Origin: Neodiprion pinetum
Lineage: Eukaryota; Arthropoda; Insecta; Hymenoptera; Diprionidae
Length of the DNA stretch: 64,000 nt
Direction of reading: 5' to 3'
Assembly: GCF_021155775.2 (NCBI RefSeq)
Contig: NC_060237.1
Span: 9,263,832-9,327,831, forward strand
Both the position numbers and the translations under genes were made by a program. A model generated the notes under the pieces. It made no database searches. It was not told where the DNA came from and worked only from the letters and a program-made list of their open reading frames with translations. The number at the start of each line of letters is the position of its first letter. Positions within the stretch are counted from its first letter, which is position 1. Shown one piece after another: positions 13,300 through 29,249 of the stretch.

Positions 13300-15917
13300 G
13301 AGAAATTACTTTTTTACATTTCATTTCCCATCCATTAAATAAATTACTAATCTTAATGGCTAATTACTAAATAAGAGCGGCCGCTTAACAGCCGCACTTT
13401 AGGCACGTTACTTAAGCAAAGTGATAACACGCGGGGCGCCATTGTCGCTCGGTTATAATTAAGAAAATAGACTTTAAATCCAGGATAGCGAGTAGTGGGT
13501 GGCGATGGCGGGTTGCCGTCGGTCGGGGGAGGGGTGGGATGGAAATTAATTCATTACTCTAATGCGTTGAGTGAGAGAATGGGGCTGAGTGCTCAAGTGT
13601 CGAGTGCCAAGCATTTCGTGAAAGATGGATGTCTCATTTTCATTTCGAAAATTAACACTCTACTCTCTCATCTACGGCTTCCTCTCCTCTCCTCCCCCCC
13701 CCCCCCCCCCCCCATTTCTTCCTCTCCCCGTGCATCCCTTTCACCCCGTGTACCGACAACTCGCTCATTCGCTGTCGGGGATGTTTTTTCCATACCTGTA
13801 TTACACCTACATTGTATTGTTTTCGTTCGATTATTTCAGTTAACGACTTGATGATTTTTTTTTTTCTTTTGTTACAACTTCCTAACCGATTTTGGCTCGT
13901 GTACTTTTCTGTGTTAATGTAGTTTTCATTGTGGTGTGGTGGGATTTAAAAAGCGACGGCGGTTTATTGTTCGCGTAAAAACTGAGGAATAAGGGTTGAA
14001 TTGTGAAGAGAATAACGGAACACCCGAATCCCTGAGAAAGCTGCGTATTGAGAATTTATCCGTGCATCCATTGCGGGATGACAATCGTTCAAAGGCTGAA
14101 TTTATCAAAGCAATGTCTCCATGGTTTTGAAAGATATTTCAACACCTTGGACGAATTCCAATCAGAAAGGCCCGAGCGTTGTTAATTTTTGGAACACCAA
14201 TACGATTCCAATGTTTTTACGTACACGTATTATGGCTTGTTTTGTCATTTTCTTATGCAAATTGAAGATGATCGATATTTCTAAAAATAATGAACCACTC
14301 AATGTGCGCAGTTTGCAACAGGCGTTTTCCTCTGCAGCCTTGGATTTCAATGAGAGATTCTTTTTCGAAAATTAGATCCAGTCAACTTTCTATATCTCTA
14401 TATCCATTTCTCTATATCTTGACATTCCTCCCGTACTGTAAATACCTAACAGACAAATTCCTGACATCTGTCACCCGTTGTTCAAAACTTCTATACGCGA
14501 AGCTAATCTCGCTGTAATGAACAATTCAAACATGTTCGCTATCTCGTAGCCAGCAGCACTCGATTCATAAATCATTAACGATGTTTAAGTGCGTGCCACA
14601 ACGCAGCAATTGATTATGTCAGTTCTGTACAACCGCAAGCTGAAGTTAATCTACCGATCTTATCTCTTTCGCCAACGTAACACGTACACACATTGTCGGT
14701 ATACACATACCATCTGTCCAAACACAAACCGTATAAAATAAATGCACCGCGTATAGAGGAGTCCTCGGTATAAAAATATTTTTTCTTCCATACCTATGAG
14801 TATAACTTTCATTCAATCCTCGCTTAATAATCTTCCATCAGAGAACCGACGTTGTTTGTAGTATTTTTTTTTTAATTTCAAACACTGCGTTGAAAAGTGA
14901 AAATTAGACAAGCGCACACGCTAAGTTATAATTATTTATACAGTTACCTGCATCCCAGTCTATAGAAAAGAAGGGGCCGGGCGGAGGGGAAGATAATTAA
15001 CAACTGCAACTCGTGTAATCGATTTAAATAGATCGGAGCCGCATTAATTAATGCTCGAGTAACGGACTGGGTGTCTCTCTCCACCATCTGCAGCTCTGTA
15101 CACCAACCTACCCACCACCCACTCGACGCTAGCGAAGTATAACTCGTAACCGGATGTCAACTCGGCCAGGTAATATCACTGTGGAGAACCGAATGGCCCG
15201 CGGCAAGTTCAGGGGCGGAGGGGGCGGAAAGGGTGGGGGGGTCAGGATCGCCCATCGAGCAGCCGTCACAGACCATGTAATTAGATTTGCCCCCTCCCCT
15301 CCCTCCCTCCCTCTCGCCGCCACTTCGCCACCCCGATTCGTCGTTGTAGTTTAGGGTTAGGCATCAGTTACAGATGCGGTGTATTCCTGACTCTGTATGC
15401 TGCGTGCAGTGTGCAGTATCGTAAATGTATAGGTTTATATGTACGATGCCCGTAGTGAATGGGCTGACGGTTGATTGCTAATGTACGGGATGTTCCACAA
15501 TCTTTGTCGGGTTACGACCTAATCAATCGATTACGTTACCCACGCCCCAAGTTCGTTTGCCAAACCCGCGCGAAGCTCCGATCTACGTTGTACGTAGTAC
15601 ATCGGTGTAACGAGCTTTTTTGCCTACTTCCGGTTGAATCTTCGTAAAACCACGTCTCGTTGGATTCGATGGTTTTCTTCTTTTTTTTTTTTTTTTTTAT
15701 CGTAGTGTAAGGTATAATAGTTTTTATTCCGTTATGCGTGAATGTGATCTGTCATGAATTGAAAAAGGATCGTTTTTAAAGATTATATTTTAATGTGAGT
15801 AGTAAAAAGAACAGATAGAATCCAGTTAATTAATTGTAAAAAACTGGACAATTTATTGATGTAATTCCATGTTTACCAGATCGAAACTTCGAGCGACAAA
15901 TAAAATCGGTACGCCCG
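13300..15917. other. Non-coding, apart from the listed C20 run
   Basis: No supportable exon. GC-rich patch at 15180-15330. T-run at 15680-15699. Confidence 0.5.
13694..13713. repeat. C20 homopolymer
   Basis: 20 consecutive C residues within a pyrimidine-rich stretch (13677-13735). Confidence 0.95.
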
Positions 15918-16610
15918 TTGGCAAAATTCGATTCACGGCTAAAGTCGTTCGTACTAAATCAAAAATGTTGGATTCAGAATAATAACACGATACACAGACT
16001 CTTGGACAACAATTGGAGAAGAGGCAAAAAAAAAAGAAAGTACAATACGAAAATTGACGCGTCACGTGCGGAAATTAGTTTAATCGGACTACATGCAAGT
16101 AACGTAACAGCTAACAACAGACCACAAATACAAGTTTTGAGTAACAATTTTTCGATAAAAGATAGTATACCAAAATTGTGTTGCATTTTTATGCGTGACT
16201 TGAAAGATTATTTTCGACTCAAATTTGTACCGGATAATTTAAGATTATGAGTTATTGGAACAGCAGTTGAAGGACGTGCAAAAGCATGGTTTGAAAATTC
16301 CCGGAGGAGATTTCAAAATTTTGAAGCTTTTGATGAACCAGTTTAACAACAATTTTATTCCGTCAATCAACAAATAGAACTTGGAAGAAAATGGAACGAT
16401 ATTATAGATACGGTTATCGAGATGGTTCTTTGCAAACATATTTTCAGAAAAAAAACTACTATAGCTAAAATTATTATAAAACACGCTGGAGAACGGAAAA
16501 TAAATTCACTTATTATAAGTAATATATTAAACGAATCCAACATCAAGGAAATAAAATTAAACAAACTTTTTCAACATTTTTGTGGAACAACTCAGTTTTC
16601 CAGCTTATAA
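15918..16610 (+). pseudogene. Decayed retrotransposon gag-like reading frame
   Basis: A single frame stays recognisable for about 230 codons, interrupted by TGA at 16248-16250 and TAA at 16344-16346. The middle part, GTAVEGRAKAWFENSRRRF followed by NFEAFDE and QQFYSVNQ, has the pattern of the retrotransposon Gag capsid family (a small-residue/AKAWF helix, then a phenylalanine-rich segment). Upstream, DLKDYFRLKFVPDNLRL fits the preceding helix. No zinc knuckle, protease, reverse transcriptase or LTRs are visible nearby, so this is a fragment. The nonsense breaks show it is dead. Ty3-like affinity is likely but not established. Confidence 0.55.
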
Positions 16611-16987
16611 GCTTGTTCTGTTTTCACCGAGATTCATTTCCACCTAACCGCATTCGCAATACAAACAATATCGACAAGCACATCGATACTACGAAAGAAA
16701 TAATTGATCTGGTATTACAGAGCTGTTTTAAAAGGTGAAAACACAGCAAACCAAAAAAGGACGATAGTGAGCCGAGGTAAATTGCACATTGTCGATACAG
16801 TTGACGTATGGGGGACTATATATTTATTCAACTGTGAATGGCGACTATAGCTAACACAAAGATAATTACGCCCCGTTACGTACATCTAATATTATTACAC
16901 GCTGTTTGTCAGGATAATTTATCTCTGGTCGAAGACAAAAAGTCTCCAGTGAACAATGCCGAGTTGCGCGTGTGCGAGAGAGAAAAC

Positions 16988-18860
<1,873 letters not shown>

Positions 18861-19269
18861 CTAGAAAACTAGAAAAATTCAGTAAAACATATATCGTTAA
18901 AAAACTGTTCGAATATTGTTGGAATTACGAAAAACGAGGTACGCGTAACCATTTTGCGCTATCGTCGATCCTTTTTTGATAATTGCAACGCAAAATCAGT
19001 TTCTGAGGTTTACTCTACTTTTTTTAGCTAAACAAGGCTTCAACGTCAATTTATTTTTGTACAAGCATTCAATTTTTGCAACAGTTGCAAGAAAATATAG
19101 CAACAGTGATCGTAATGAGAAAGAATAGCAACGGATACCAGACTTTCCGGTAACAGCTAAAAAACTAATTTTCATTTTCTACCTAGAACTATATTTTTCG
19201 ATTGTGGTAAAACATGATAATAGTTAATAAAGACTGAGCGGTAACCGGAACTAAAAATTTTACTCGGTG
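18861..19269 (-). mobile_element. MITE family 1, copy 1 (reverse orientation, one end degraded)
   Basis: Reverse-complement match to the copies at 36.0, 43.0 and 53.4 kb. Shared blocks include ACCACAATCGAAAAATATAG, TTTTCTAGCTGTTACC-like sequence and GTTTTTAACGATA-like sequence. The end at 19269 keeps the terminal motif as CACCGAGTAAAATTTTTAG on the minus strand. The other terminus (the CACTGAGAAAAATTTC side) is not intact at 18861. Confidence 0.75.
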
Positions 19270-20282
19270 CAATACTCACAATCACACAGTTACACGTATT
19301 ATATTTAAATAAAACAATTACTCGAATCATCTTAACCACGTTATTGATACATAATCGCTGTATCGACTGAGCTTTTTCCATCCATTCCTTCGAAATAATC
19401 GTTACAGAAGGACAGAGCCGTCTTAATCCGATGCACGCGGATGACGAATGAATGAAACTCGATAAACAGGGGCGAATCGTACCGTGAGTAATAATGGGAA
19501 GAAACGCCGCGGCGTCGTCGTGAAGCCAGGAGCCGGAAGTTGAAGTGGTAATAAGTCACGTCGGGGGAAGAGGCGCCAACTGTACATGAACCCAGGCTCA
19601 CGGACGGTTTTTGGATAATTACAACAGCCCGGCCCGGGGGGCAATTATAATTGCCAGCTCCTTTCGCAATTATAAGTTTCTCCCGCAGGGCGGGGCTGGC
19701 GCCAGGGGTGGTGCTGGCTGGTGTATGTGGAACCGTTAATTGGGGTGACCTGTTCAGAAACTAGTTACCAAGGGCTACTACTACTGATATTCAAGGGGCG
19801 AAAACCAAAGCTCGCCTGGTTCACCCTTGATACACTCGTTGCCAAAGACTTTGTTAAGCCCCGGAAAATTCACGGCTGGGAAATGTTACAAGGCGAAGGG
19901 GGGAGCACGGCGAAAATTATAATTTTTCCCTTTTGTTTTTCTTACTTTTACGCTTTGTGTAATCTTACTTTATAATGACCGTAGCGGTGCGGTTATTCGG
20001 ATTGCAGGGAAAAGTCGCGACGGCGAGTCGTATGTTTGTGGGTACACGACGTGTCGCTTGGAAAATATTATTGCGAAGCATAAAATATGTGATATTGAAT
20101 CGGTTGGAACTTGCTGTTTTGTCGAGAAATTGAGGGGAATTGTTTTGTAAGGTATAGATTTCGTCGGAAGAAAAGTTATATGTACCTGCGCAATTGATTC
20201 GAATACCATTGAATTCGATGTATGAATAAAACAGCTCTGCATAAAAGTTTGATATTGAAATTTGATCGTTGTATTAAATCAG
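19270..20282. other. Non-coding; contains a perfect 16-bp palindrome
   Basis: GGCAATTATAATTGCC at 19640-19655 is a perfect palindrome in a GC-rich setting (19500-19730), with a second GCAATTATAA just downstream. Possibly a regulatory dyad for a homodimeric homeodomain factor, as inference only. Confidence 0.35.
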
Positions 20283-20497
20283 CCGGTTGACTGGTAATGG
20301 ATCATATATACATACGTCTTTTAATAATTCTGATGTTTCTCGATGGATTTTGACGAAAATTGGTCCACTACTGTTTCGGGGGTCGCAGAATTCAAATCTG
20401 AAATCAGAATTGAAAAATTCAATATTATAAAAAATATACAAACAAACCAGTACCAGTTTTGGCACAAAAACTACAAGAACTCGTACCGGTCAACCGG
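20283..20497. mobile_element. Possible small MITE with 14-bp terminal inverted repeats
   Basis: CCGGTTGACTGGTA at 20283-20296 is inverted with one mismatch as TACCGGTCAACCGG at 20484-20497. The 215-bp interval is AT-rich and non-coding. Flanks are AATCAG and TTAAGT, with no obvious target duplication. Confidence 0.4.
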
Positions 20498-23400
20498 TTA
20501 AGTTGCAATATTAGTTAACGCAGCTGTAAAATTCTTCTTCTGTCGACTGTCTATTAAAAAACCGATTCCACGTGAAGTAACGAAAGGAACAGTTACAAGT
20601 TCTATAAACTATAAGATACTCGGTTAACTTTAGTCTCTCGAGTAAAAAATCGCACGTTCATACCGGGAGTGAGAACCTCGTGATTCGGTGTAAGTTTCCT
20701 GAATTCCTGGCCATCTTCGTGCAAACATTCTACGCGTGGGATTGACCATTGAGGCGTATTGAGGGACACCGTAAATACTCGTACAGGTGTGTGGGTCTTT
20801 ATAGGAAGAAGAAAAGGAAGAAGAAGAAAAAGAAGTGGGATTGCAAATAAAAACTGGGCAGAGGTAGTAAGTGAAGTATAGTAGGGTAAAGTAAAGTAAA
20901 TGGTGAGTAGGAGGTGGAGGAGGAGGAGGAGAAAGGAGGCGAGAATGGATGTTACTTAGACTTCAGAGGACTCTCTGGTCTCGCGCGCAGAACTCCGTAC
21001 GCCTCGTCTCCGTCGAATCCACGGAGGAGAAGCACTCTTTCCTCGACCGTTTCGCTTTCGCCCGCTGTATCTTTCACACTCAAAGAAGCTTTTCCTCCCA
21101 GTCGCTGCCTGCCCGCCTGATTCTCTCCTTGTGCCCGCCTGTCGCCTGCTCTTACTACAACGCGAACCGCATGGCGCGGGAAGCATAAAACTCGCTTCGA
21201 GGCACACCGACTGTAGGCGGCTGCTACTCACTCAAATAGTAGGCTTTTTAAAAGTTAGGGATTCTTTCTGAAGTGGATATTTTAATACGCCTCCTCCGAG
21301 CAGGGGGCGAAACTTGCACCCCTGCAGGAGGAACAGTGATATTTCTGATGGTACTTGAAAACTTTCGTATATATGTACAGACACTCGCGAGGCTGTGCGT
21401 GTACGTCATAAACGTAAATGCCCGCGTTTCAGGATTTGAAAGAACTATACGGTAAATTTTAACGATTTTTTTTTTATTTTCACTCTCCATCGCTTGGAAG
21501 AAAAATTTAATTATACTCGTAACTGTTTTGAATTTCTACCCACACTCTCTACGTCTCATTCTCATCAGTAATGAGTTCGAATTACAATTTTCCACCCTTG
21601 GAATCAGTTTACTTAAATGAATGAAAACTAGTACTGATTCAGTGGCAATTGCAAATCGCCTTTGGATGCGTCGATAATTGTAACTCGCAATGTATTGCGT
21701 GTATATATATATATCAATTGGCAATACGCAAAATTCTCTGCCCATTTCGAACTACAATGTAATCAATTCAACTCCACACACAGCTCGCAGTCATATTACG
21801 TACAAGCCAACAGGTGCACAGTTGTCGATAGAACATACTATACATGCATTCGACTGTACATAAAACCGGAAACTGAAATCCCCAGTCATTTTCTCTCGAA
21901 TATTTTGTCGATCGATTTAAAATCAATACATACTTTGAATATTCCAACCGGATGTCAGAAGTGCCCCGAACCTTCTTTCGCGTGTTATTTTTTTTTTCCA
22001 ACTTTTCAAACTGTTGGAATTACAAGTTTGAATAGGTACAGACCTTGCGATGCTTAGATGTCGAACAGTTCTCGAAAATTTGATCGTTACAGGCTGAATG
22101 CTGACGACCGTGGGGGAATTTTTGTTTTTCTTTGCACCTACTTTGCGATGTTTGCGTCTGAACCTTTTTCTCCAAGCACTTCACTCCCGCCTTGGCAGCA
22201 GTAACACTTTATGTTCTGGCATCGTCAACACCGACGTACGTTTTGTGTCGAGAAGATATTTCACAAACATGCGATGATCACGACTGCCGGCAAGCATGTA
22301 TAAAAATTTGACGCCCCTATCCTGAGGTTCGCCTTGAAATTCTTCTCAACGAAGTAAACAGACCCTGATACATATTTGCGTGAAACGAATGGCCTTAATA
22401 ATTATTGGGCCGCACGTTTCGAGAAGCTTTACGTATAAGGCCAGGACGTTTAGAACGGGCGTCAATTTTTCCCACACACATACTTCCGACGGTTTTAACC
22501 GCAAAAGAAACTCTTCCACGGGACAATCTTCCGCCCACCTCGTGCGGAGGTATACCTATACAGCTACTTTGCGTCGGTTGTCGGTGACTTGGCTCTGAAC
22601 GCCGGCTTCGTGGTATGGAGAAGTTAATTATAAGCGATACCAATCTCTCGGGGTTGTTGGTTGGTTGGTTGGTTGGTTGCCGGTAGGTTGGTAGGACTGG
22701 GAAGCCCTGACAGCCAATTACCACCGCCGTACACCCCGGAGCCATCCTCAATATAGGAAATTAAAAGACTTAGCGATGATTGCTCGCAAAGCCAGGAACG
22801 AAAACATTTGTTCTGCTTAGAGAGAATTACTAGATTGGTGCCTGGTGCCCACTCGCCTCCTTGCGAAGCGGTAGAAAAGTGATTGGGATTGCCTTTTATT
22901 TTCTTTCCACTTTATCCCTCGCCCCCTTGCTCGCAAAGCGTGTGTCTGACTCACGCGACCTTCGTCTTCTCCATTCAATCGGTAGTTATTACGGATTTCA
23001 AAATTCATTGGACAGGTATAACGGAGAGAGAAATTCCATCCCGAATGAAATCCGTGCACATTGAAAAAAAGTGTCGAATGGCGCTACGGAACCGCCGTCG
23101 ACTACGAGAACGCGCAGTAACAGTCAGCCTGGAACAGACAGAACGCCAGTCCAAGCACGTAATGGCGTGTCGGAGTTAACCGGTTGATAACCATCAGTTA
23201 TAATTAACTCGAGCCAACCAGCGAACAAACCAACACCCCGAGTAACTAACCCTCCACCACCCCAACTGTATTACCATCGCGGAGTTCATACGTGAAAACG
23301 TTGGGTCTAGGCAGGTGGGTGTAAACAGGCTTACAATACTGCAGCAAGATATGACTATGAGGTGGAATGCCCGTCGAGTCCAATTCTCCAAACTTGATTA

Positions 23401-24540
23401 GACGCAGAAATATACATACCCATACTGACGTGAGTACAGTACGCCGAATCTCAGTAGATCGTCCGTGTGTAGCCGCGAAAATGATGGGTGTACCCACCTA
23501 CGTCACATCAGGAATTCTGCGACGTAGATTCAGGGGTGAGACGAACGGTCTTCTATTCCATCGCTTTAACTGCACCGGGTAATCGATATGTCCTCCCGCC
23601 GTGTTGACGCTAAGGCCAACACCGAGACGGCCAGCAACCTCGAGACAAAAACAAGCATTGTACGTATAAAAGCTACGTGGAAGAAGCACATTCCTCGTAG
23701 CTGATCGGGAAAGAACGACGGTTGGTTACACAAAACCTTGATTCCGTGTTCAGCACCGGCACAGCTATCATCCGCCACAGAACATTGGATGATCAGTGTC
23801 GTGTTCATCGCTGATGGACGCGGATGCTCGCTCAATAGCAACGCTAACCGGTTAATCTGCACGGTGATGAGACGATCAGTTGTCGATGGTCTGCTGTGTG
23901 TGCAGTGGTGCTCGTTAGTTGCTCCCTGTTAGCAGACCGAGTTCCCCACTATTCATCGCAAATTGAGAACTGTAGACACTAAACTCCGCCGTTACACCTA
24001 CACTGTCGAAAATGATCTGGGTCAGCTGGAGCTTAATGTTTACATGTTGAGTTGTGTATGGATTTGAGTAGATGATCAGTTGTTGACTGCTTTGTTGTCG
24101 CATACATTCCAGCATGACATTAGTTTAGTCAATCAATCGAGTTTAAGTTTACCTATACGAACGTGTGGCCTACGACAGTATTTTATGGAAGATGCTGCCT
24201 TCACACAAATGGTCCAAGAAATTTCAAGTTCTTTGGAAGTTTTCAGTATCGATACTTGGTCTATAAAGGAGACTACCTTCGAATATGCTGTGACGGAGAA
24301 TCAGTCCACATCAACTCCACATTCCCCGATCATTTTTCACATCGCAGCACTACTAGCATGCCGAAATTGCATTGTGAATACTATTCTTCCTAGTATGGTC
24401 CAATATCTTATAAAGTCACAATTATCATAGCTTGATATGCCGGTAGCTTAAAATATACCCTGGAATCTCGATCATACGAGTTTTATTCTTAGACTGGAAT
24501 CGATACCTACGTGGATTATTCACAGTGCGTCATATAGAGT
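20498..24540. other. Non-coding, apart from listed repeats
   Basis: CpG-rich patch at 20940-21210. Longest ATG frames are short and unlike any family known to me. Confidence 0.5.
22657..22679. repeat. (TTGG)n tetranucleotide repeat
   Basis: About six TTGG units, followed by related GGTAGGTTGG imperfect units. Confidence 0.9.
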
Positions 24541-27500
24541 AGATGTATGCATGGCGTACCGCCTTCCACCTAGTCTTGGCCTCGCGGAGAGTAGGTACAT
24601 ATATATACCCATATATATATATACGTATAGCAACCTCAGCCTCCTGGATCTCCCCATTTTCTCACCGTGTCCGTCAGCAAATCCCTATTGTCGGGTGACA
24701 TAAGCTCATAATGGATCGTGCCGATCCAAAGCATATACGGTACACAAACAGGCAGCGTCCGCCAGGCGGGCTGGCTGGTTGGCGATGGCCGCACCGATGG
24801 CTGACTGTGACACCAGGCACCCTAGGAGGGTTATGCAACTACTATAAGCCGCACGCTTAAGCCCAGCCACTAAATGCAACCCTCCTGGTGTTGCAGTTCG
24901 GGGCTGTGCCACTGACGCCCTATTCCGAGGCGAGGGCTAAGCACGGTTAAACGCGACCTTCCCGATCTAATCGAGGTCTTATCGATGGATTTCGACTGTC
25001 ATTAGCTCCTGGATAAACACTGGCGTGCCAATAAGTGGAGGCATTATATCGGGGCACCGCGTTGCGTTGCGCTGCGTTACGTCGCGTCGCGTTAAATACC
25101 ATGTGAAAAGTTTTTCGAAGCCCGCGCGCGCGCAGCAGAGTTCCAAGGATGCAGTTCTCTCGTATTTAATCTCCCGCGGTCATCTCCGAAACGTTGCAGT
25201 TAATGTATTCGAAAGCTTTCCGTGTCCGCCGCAGATAAGCGTGCCTCGGGGTTGTCCCTGACATTAGCCAATGATTTCGGCCTCGGCCAACAAGGGCTGC
25301 CACCGCCGAGCTGGGGCGCAGTGAAATATATACGACCGTAATTCGGCTACACTCCACCGCAGAACTTGGTACTGAGAATTTCCACCAGCACCCCAGTGTC
25401 TAACCCCTGAAGAACCCGTCGGGATTCACCGACACTTTGATCTGTTGGTGGTACAGCCTTAGTCGCTCATGGAGAAAAGCTTTTTCACTTACATTACTGA
25501 AGTATGCATTTCAAATCGTCAACGTCATTCAAAACGAACTGACTATCGCCCCTGTCTTAGGTTATTCGGGTACCTTTGTCGATAAATCCATCAATAATTG
25601 TGTACGAGACTTTCAACTTTGAGCATAGGTGTGGATTTATAGCCTGCTACTGTATAGTTCCAACGATCAATTAACGAATCCTCCCTTACCATGAACATAT
25701 TTCGACTAAATTCCTTCGTTTGTGTCTCCCTCACGCCAAGTAGTAGGTCGATCATAACTTGGACGACAAATGGTTCCAATATCAATTTGAGTTATAATCT
25801 GTCGAGTGTAAACTAATCAGGGTCAGATTAAAATTAATTTTCTATAAATCCATGCTCTGAATTCGTGGTTCGGTGTATAAGTCCGGTGAGTTTTTCCATC
25901 GGTTAGCACTGTCCCTCTAAGAGCAACTCAAGTAGCTCGCGCAGTTACGGGTAGAGGTAACTTCACCAGATCAAGATGCGGGAGTTTGATTCGTTCTTGG
26001 AAAGTGGACGAACTTTCGACCAAGGAGAAGTCAATCCCAGAATGGCCTCGTTAATCTGGGACTTGGAGGTTCCTGGATGGTTGGATGCTCTTACATCACG
26101 TAACAGTATCGGCCACCTAACCCCACCACCTTCCTTCCCCTCGGCTTCGCTTCCACCTTCTTCGAGCACGGGCGGCGAGTGACTGAGTGGTTATTTAGCT
26201 AAGAGCTACCCCCTCGCGCAGCCTACCAAGGCAGGGCTGCCTCCTCGGACTAAGTAATGGTCCCACAACATATTGTGCAAAAAACCGTACCCGGTTATTT
26301 ACACCGGTACGGAGCAAAGTGACGGTTTGACTCCACCGCCACCAGGGTTGGTACCTAGTCACATCCCTGCGGAGAAAAGAGTTAGAGCCGTTTTAGTCAC
26401 ATCCCATATTTGCTTCTCGTGATTACTTCCTTCGCCATGTTGATGGTTAACTTTTCCTCGCGGCATTCCTCGCGTCTGCAACAAAGCAGGATCTTTCTTT
26501 TTCAATTTTTTGGAAAACCGAAATACTTGGTTCGTTCTACAGACAGAAATGTCAGATTCTGTAGGGTCGATTCTTCCACTGTTGAGTGGTCGTAGTCCAA
26601 ATATCCATTCTTTGTTTAAATGTCACGTCAATTCACAAACGCGCTGTAATCCATTTCTAATTGACGTCATCCAACGAATTTCAGTAATTCAAAAAGTGAC
26701 CGTCGGAGATTTCAAAGTGCGATATGGAGAACGCAGACATTCGAAAATAGCACGAAAAATTGACTATGAACGTAAAGTATCCTATGGATCTTCCGAGGCA
26801 ACCAAAAAACATCTAGCATATATGTTCTAGATGCACAGTGAAAAGCCTTTATGCCTGGAATCGTCAAAAATTTTATCACCCTCGTTTCATTAACCGTAAA
26901 ATCAACTCATAATCCGATCTCGCGACCTCGCACCGATTCCTCGTATATTTTCACGATGCTTTTAAAATTCACTCCCGCGTGTTTGGTGAGGTTTGACATA
27001 ATCGATCGAATGTCGTCTGCAAAGCTGAGCAACAAAGAATGGAACGTTAGAGAAAGGAAAATAGAGAAAAGGTAAGGACCCGTACTAAGTGGTGAAAAAC
27101 AAGTTGCAGCAGCGGAGCATCTAAAACCTCGGGGTAAGTAGGAAGGTAGGTACACTCGAGTTTCTTCGGCAGGGGCAATCCTTCACGGTTAACGCCCCTA
27201 ATCGTATTCATTAAAGTGCTCTCAATGCTTTTACACGGGGCGCCAACACTCACAGCCTCGGTCGGTGGCAGCCCGCCGAGAGCTTTTAAGTTGGCAACAA
27301 TGCACGGATTTATAAGCCCCGCCATTGTTATCACGAGTGATTGAGGCGCCGAGTTCGACACTGGCCGAATACTAACCATTGGTTACCTCATTGTTGCCTC
27401 CTTTATCTTGGAAATTTCCTCCACGACGCCTTTTAGATTTGCCAAATGACTTCGGCTTATTGATGGACGCCTCGAATCTCGAGGTTCAGAGGTCGCACCC

Positions 27501-28260
27501 TTTATACGGTCCTGATAAGACTTCGCATTGTGCGCCCAATCTTACCGCGAGAATTCTTACACGCCGATTGTGCCGCACGCCGTTTCACGATTTACGATTT
27601 GAGCACGAGTTTCAAGCAACCGGAACCGGATTGTTCATTCAGTGAGATCCAACACAAAATTTAGAATACCTGAATCACCGTTTTTACCGTCAAACTAACT
27701 GTCCGAAGTTGAAAAATTAACCAACTCACATGGTGCACGTTTGAACCTTTGTTTTCCATTGCTTATTCTGAAATCTGTAACTTCTCCCAGACGGCAGTAA
27801 CCAGTAAATATGCTTTGGAGAAGCTGTGATGCATGTCTCTGCCTTTTAGCCTGATTCGAAATTAATGCGAATCCGAATTCACAGTCACCCTAAAAGGACG
27901 AGTCTGGGATGTGCACCCTGACCATACACAGCGTATGTATGTAATACGTTATAGGTACGCACACCGCCTATCGGACACGCATACAGGCACAATGAAGAGG
28001 ACAGAGAACGAACGTGTTTTCTCCCAGTGACTTTCCCATGACGTACTTATAATCAGATTACCTCGCCCGGCTTGCTGGGCCGATCATCCCCTGCACAACA
28101 ACCATTTCGTCCTTATTTAACGAAGTGAGCAAAGCACTGACGGGGATACGTCCTTATCCGGAATTGATCTCTAGCTGAATTAAAACCGCAACAGTGCTTT
28201 CAGAGACACATTAATGAATCTGTAGAAATTCAAAGTTACTCTCGATTATCACTGACCAAA
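24541..28260. other. Non-coding, mixed composition
   Basis: Unusually even base composition at 24640-24990 and 27150-27400 compared with the AT-rich surroundings, which could mark conserved non-coding elements. No splice-supported exon. Confidence 0.4.
25058..25093. repeat. GCGTT-type pentamer repeat, CpG-rich
   Basis: CGCGTTGCGTTGCGCTGCG and GTCGCGTCGCG variants in tandem. Confidence 0.75.
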
Positions 28261-29210
28261 CATTAATTCGCATTGTGCTTTAATTGAAGAGGCCGACGAA
28301 GAAAGTGTTGGATTTAGACAAATTCTGAAAAAGAGACTCCAAAAATTGTAGCGAAAGTCAATCGAGTTAAATCGATGGAAAACCACATCTTTCCAACATG
28401 GAATAAATTTCAAAAACCTCTAATCGCAACTGAAAGAACCGAATGTCAATAATTTTAGAGCAGTTGCACTTTTGCATCAGTTTTTAAATCCCGAAAATGT
28501 GCTGTTCAACGAATTTCAATTGAGTGTAGCTAATTGTGTTCATCAAAAGTCCGTACAAGTCGTTTACGTTCAATCCTTGGTTGGCTCTTTGGTTAAACAC
28601 AAAAACGTTGAATGTAAAATCATTTTGTCTCATAATCGTGAAACTTATATTTCATTGTAAAACATATCAACATTATCGAAAATTTACTTCAGGCAATGTG
28701 TTTCTACATGGTTTTTTAACCATCTACAGAAAAGAGACGAGTCCTCCATAAAAATTATAGACATACAATTCAGTCGTGGTGTCAACAAAACAGACCAACC
28801 TAGAACCATCAACAGTATAGAACTTACTTATTTCTTCATTAGAATTTCTAATAAAGATTCGCAAATGTAAGTGAAAAAATTAACCCGATCAACTTTAGTA
28901 TCGGCATTCTTTTATTGCATTACTTTTTTCCACAACCCTTAATCTTTCGACGTTTTTTTCTTTTTTTTTTTAAATTGTTTTTATACGTTATAAAAATCTC
29001 ACTCACATCGTACACAGAGCCGGATGTTGAACGTGAAACGTGAAAACCAAAATCGCTTCTCTCTGAGCTACGCAGTTACGTGTTACATGTATACACGGTT
29101 GGAAAATTCGTCGAATACCGAAATGAAAATGATTCGTGTGGAATGAATCTAACGAGGCCTGACTCCTCTGGGAACTATAGAAGAGACAAGAGAGAAACAG
29201 AGGACAACGT

Positions 29211-29249
29211 GAGGGGGGTGGAGGGTGGGCGAGGGGAGGGGGGGGGGAG
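29211..29249. repeat. G-rich, quadruplex-prone tract
   Basis: GAGGGGGGTGGAGGGTGGGC, then GAGGGGAGGG and further G residues. Confidence 0.9.

Noticed and set aside
24080..24430. 116-codon open frame on the plus strand
   Set aside because: No recognisable domain or repeats of known elements; cannot be supported.
27047..27379. 110-codon open frame on the minus strand
   Set aside because: Some protein-like stretches, but no ATG-plus-domain evidence, no recognisable family and no clear splice sites.
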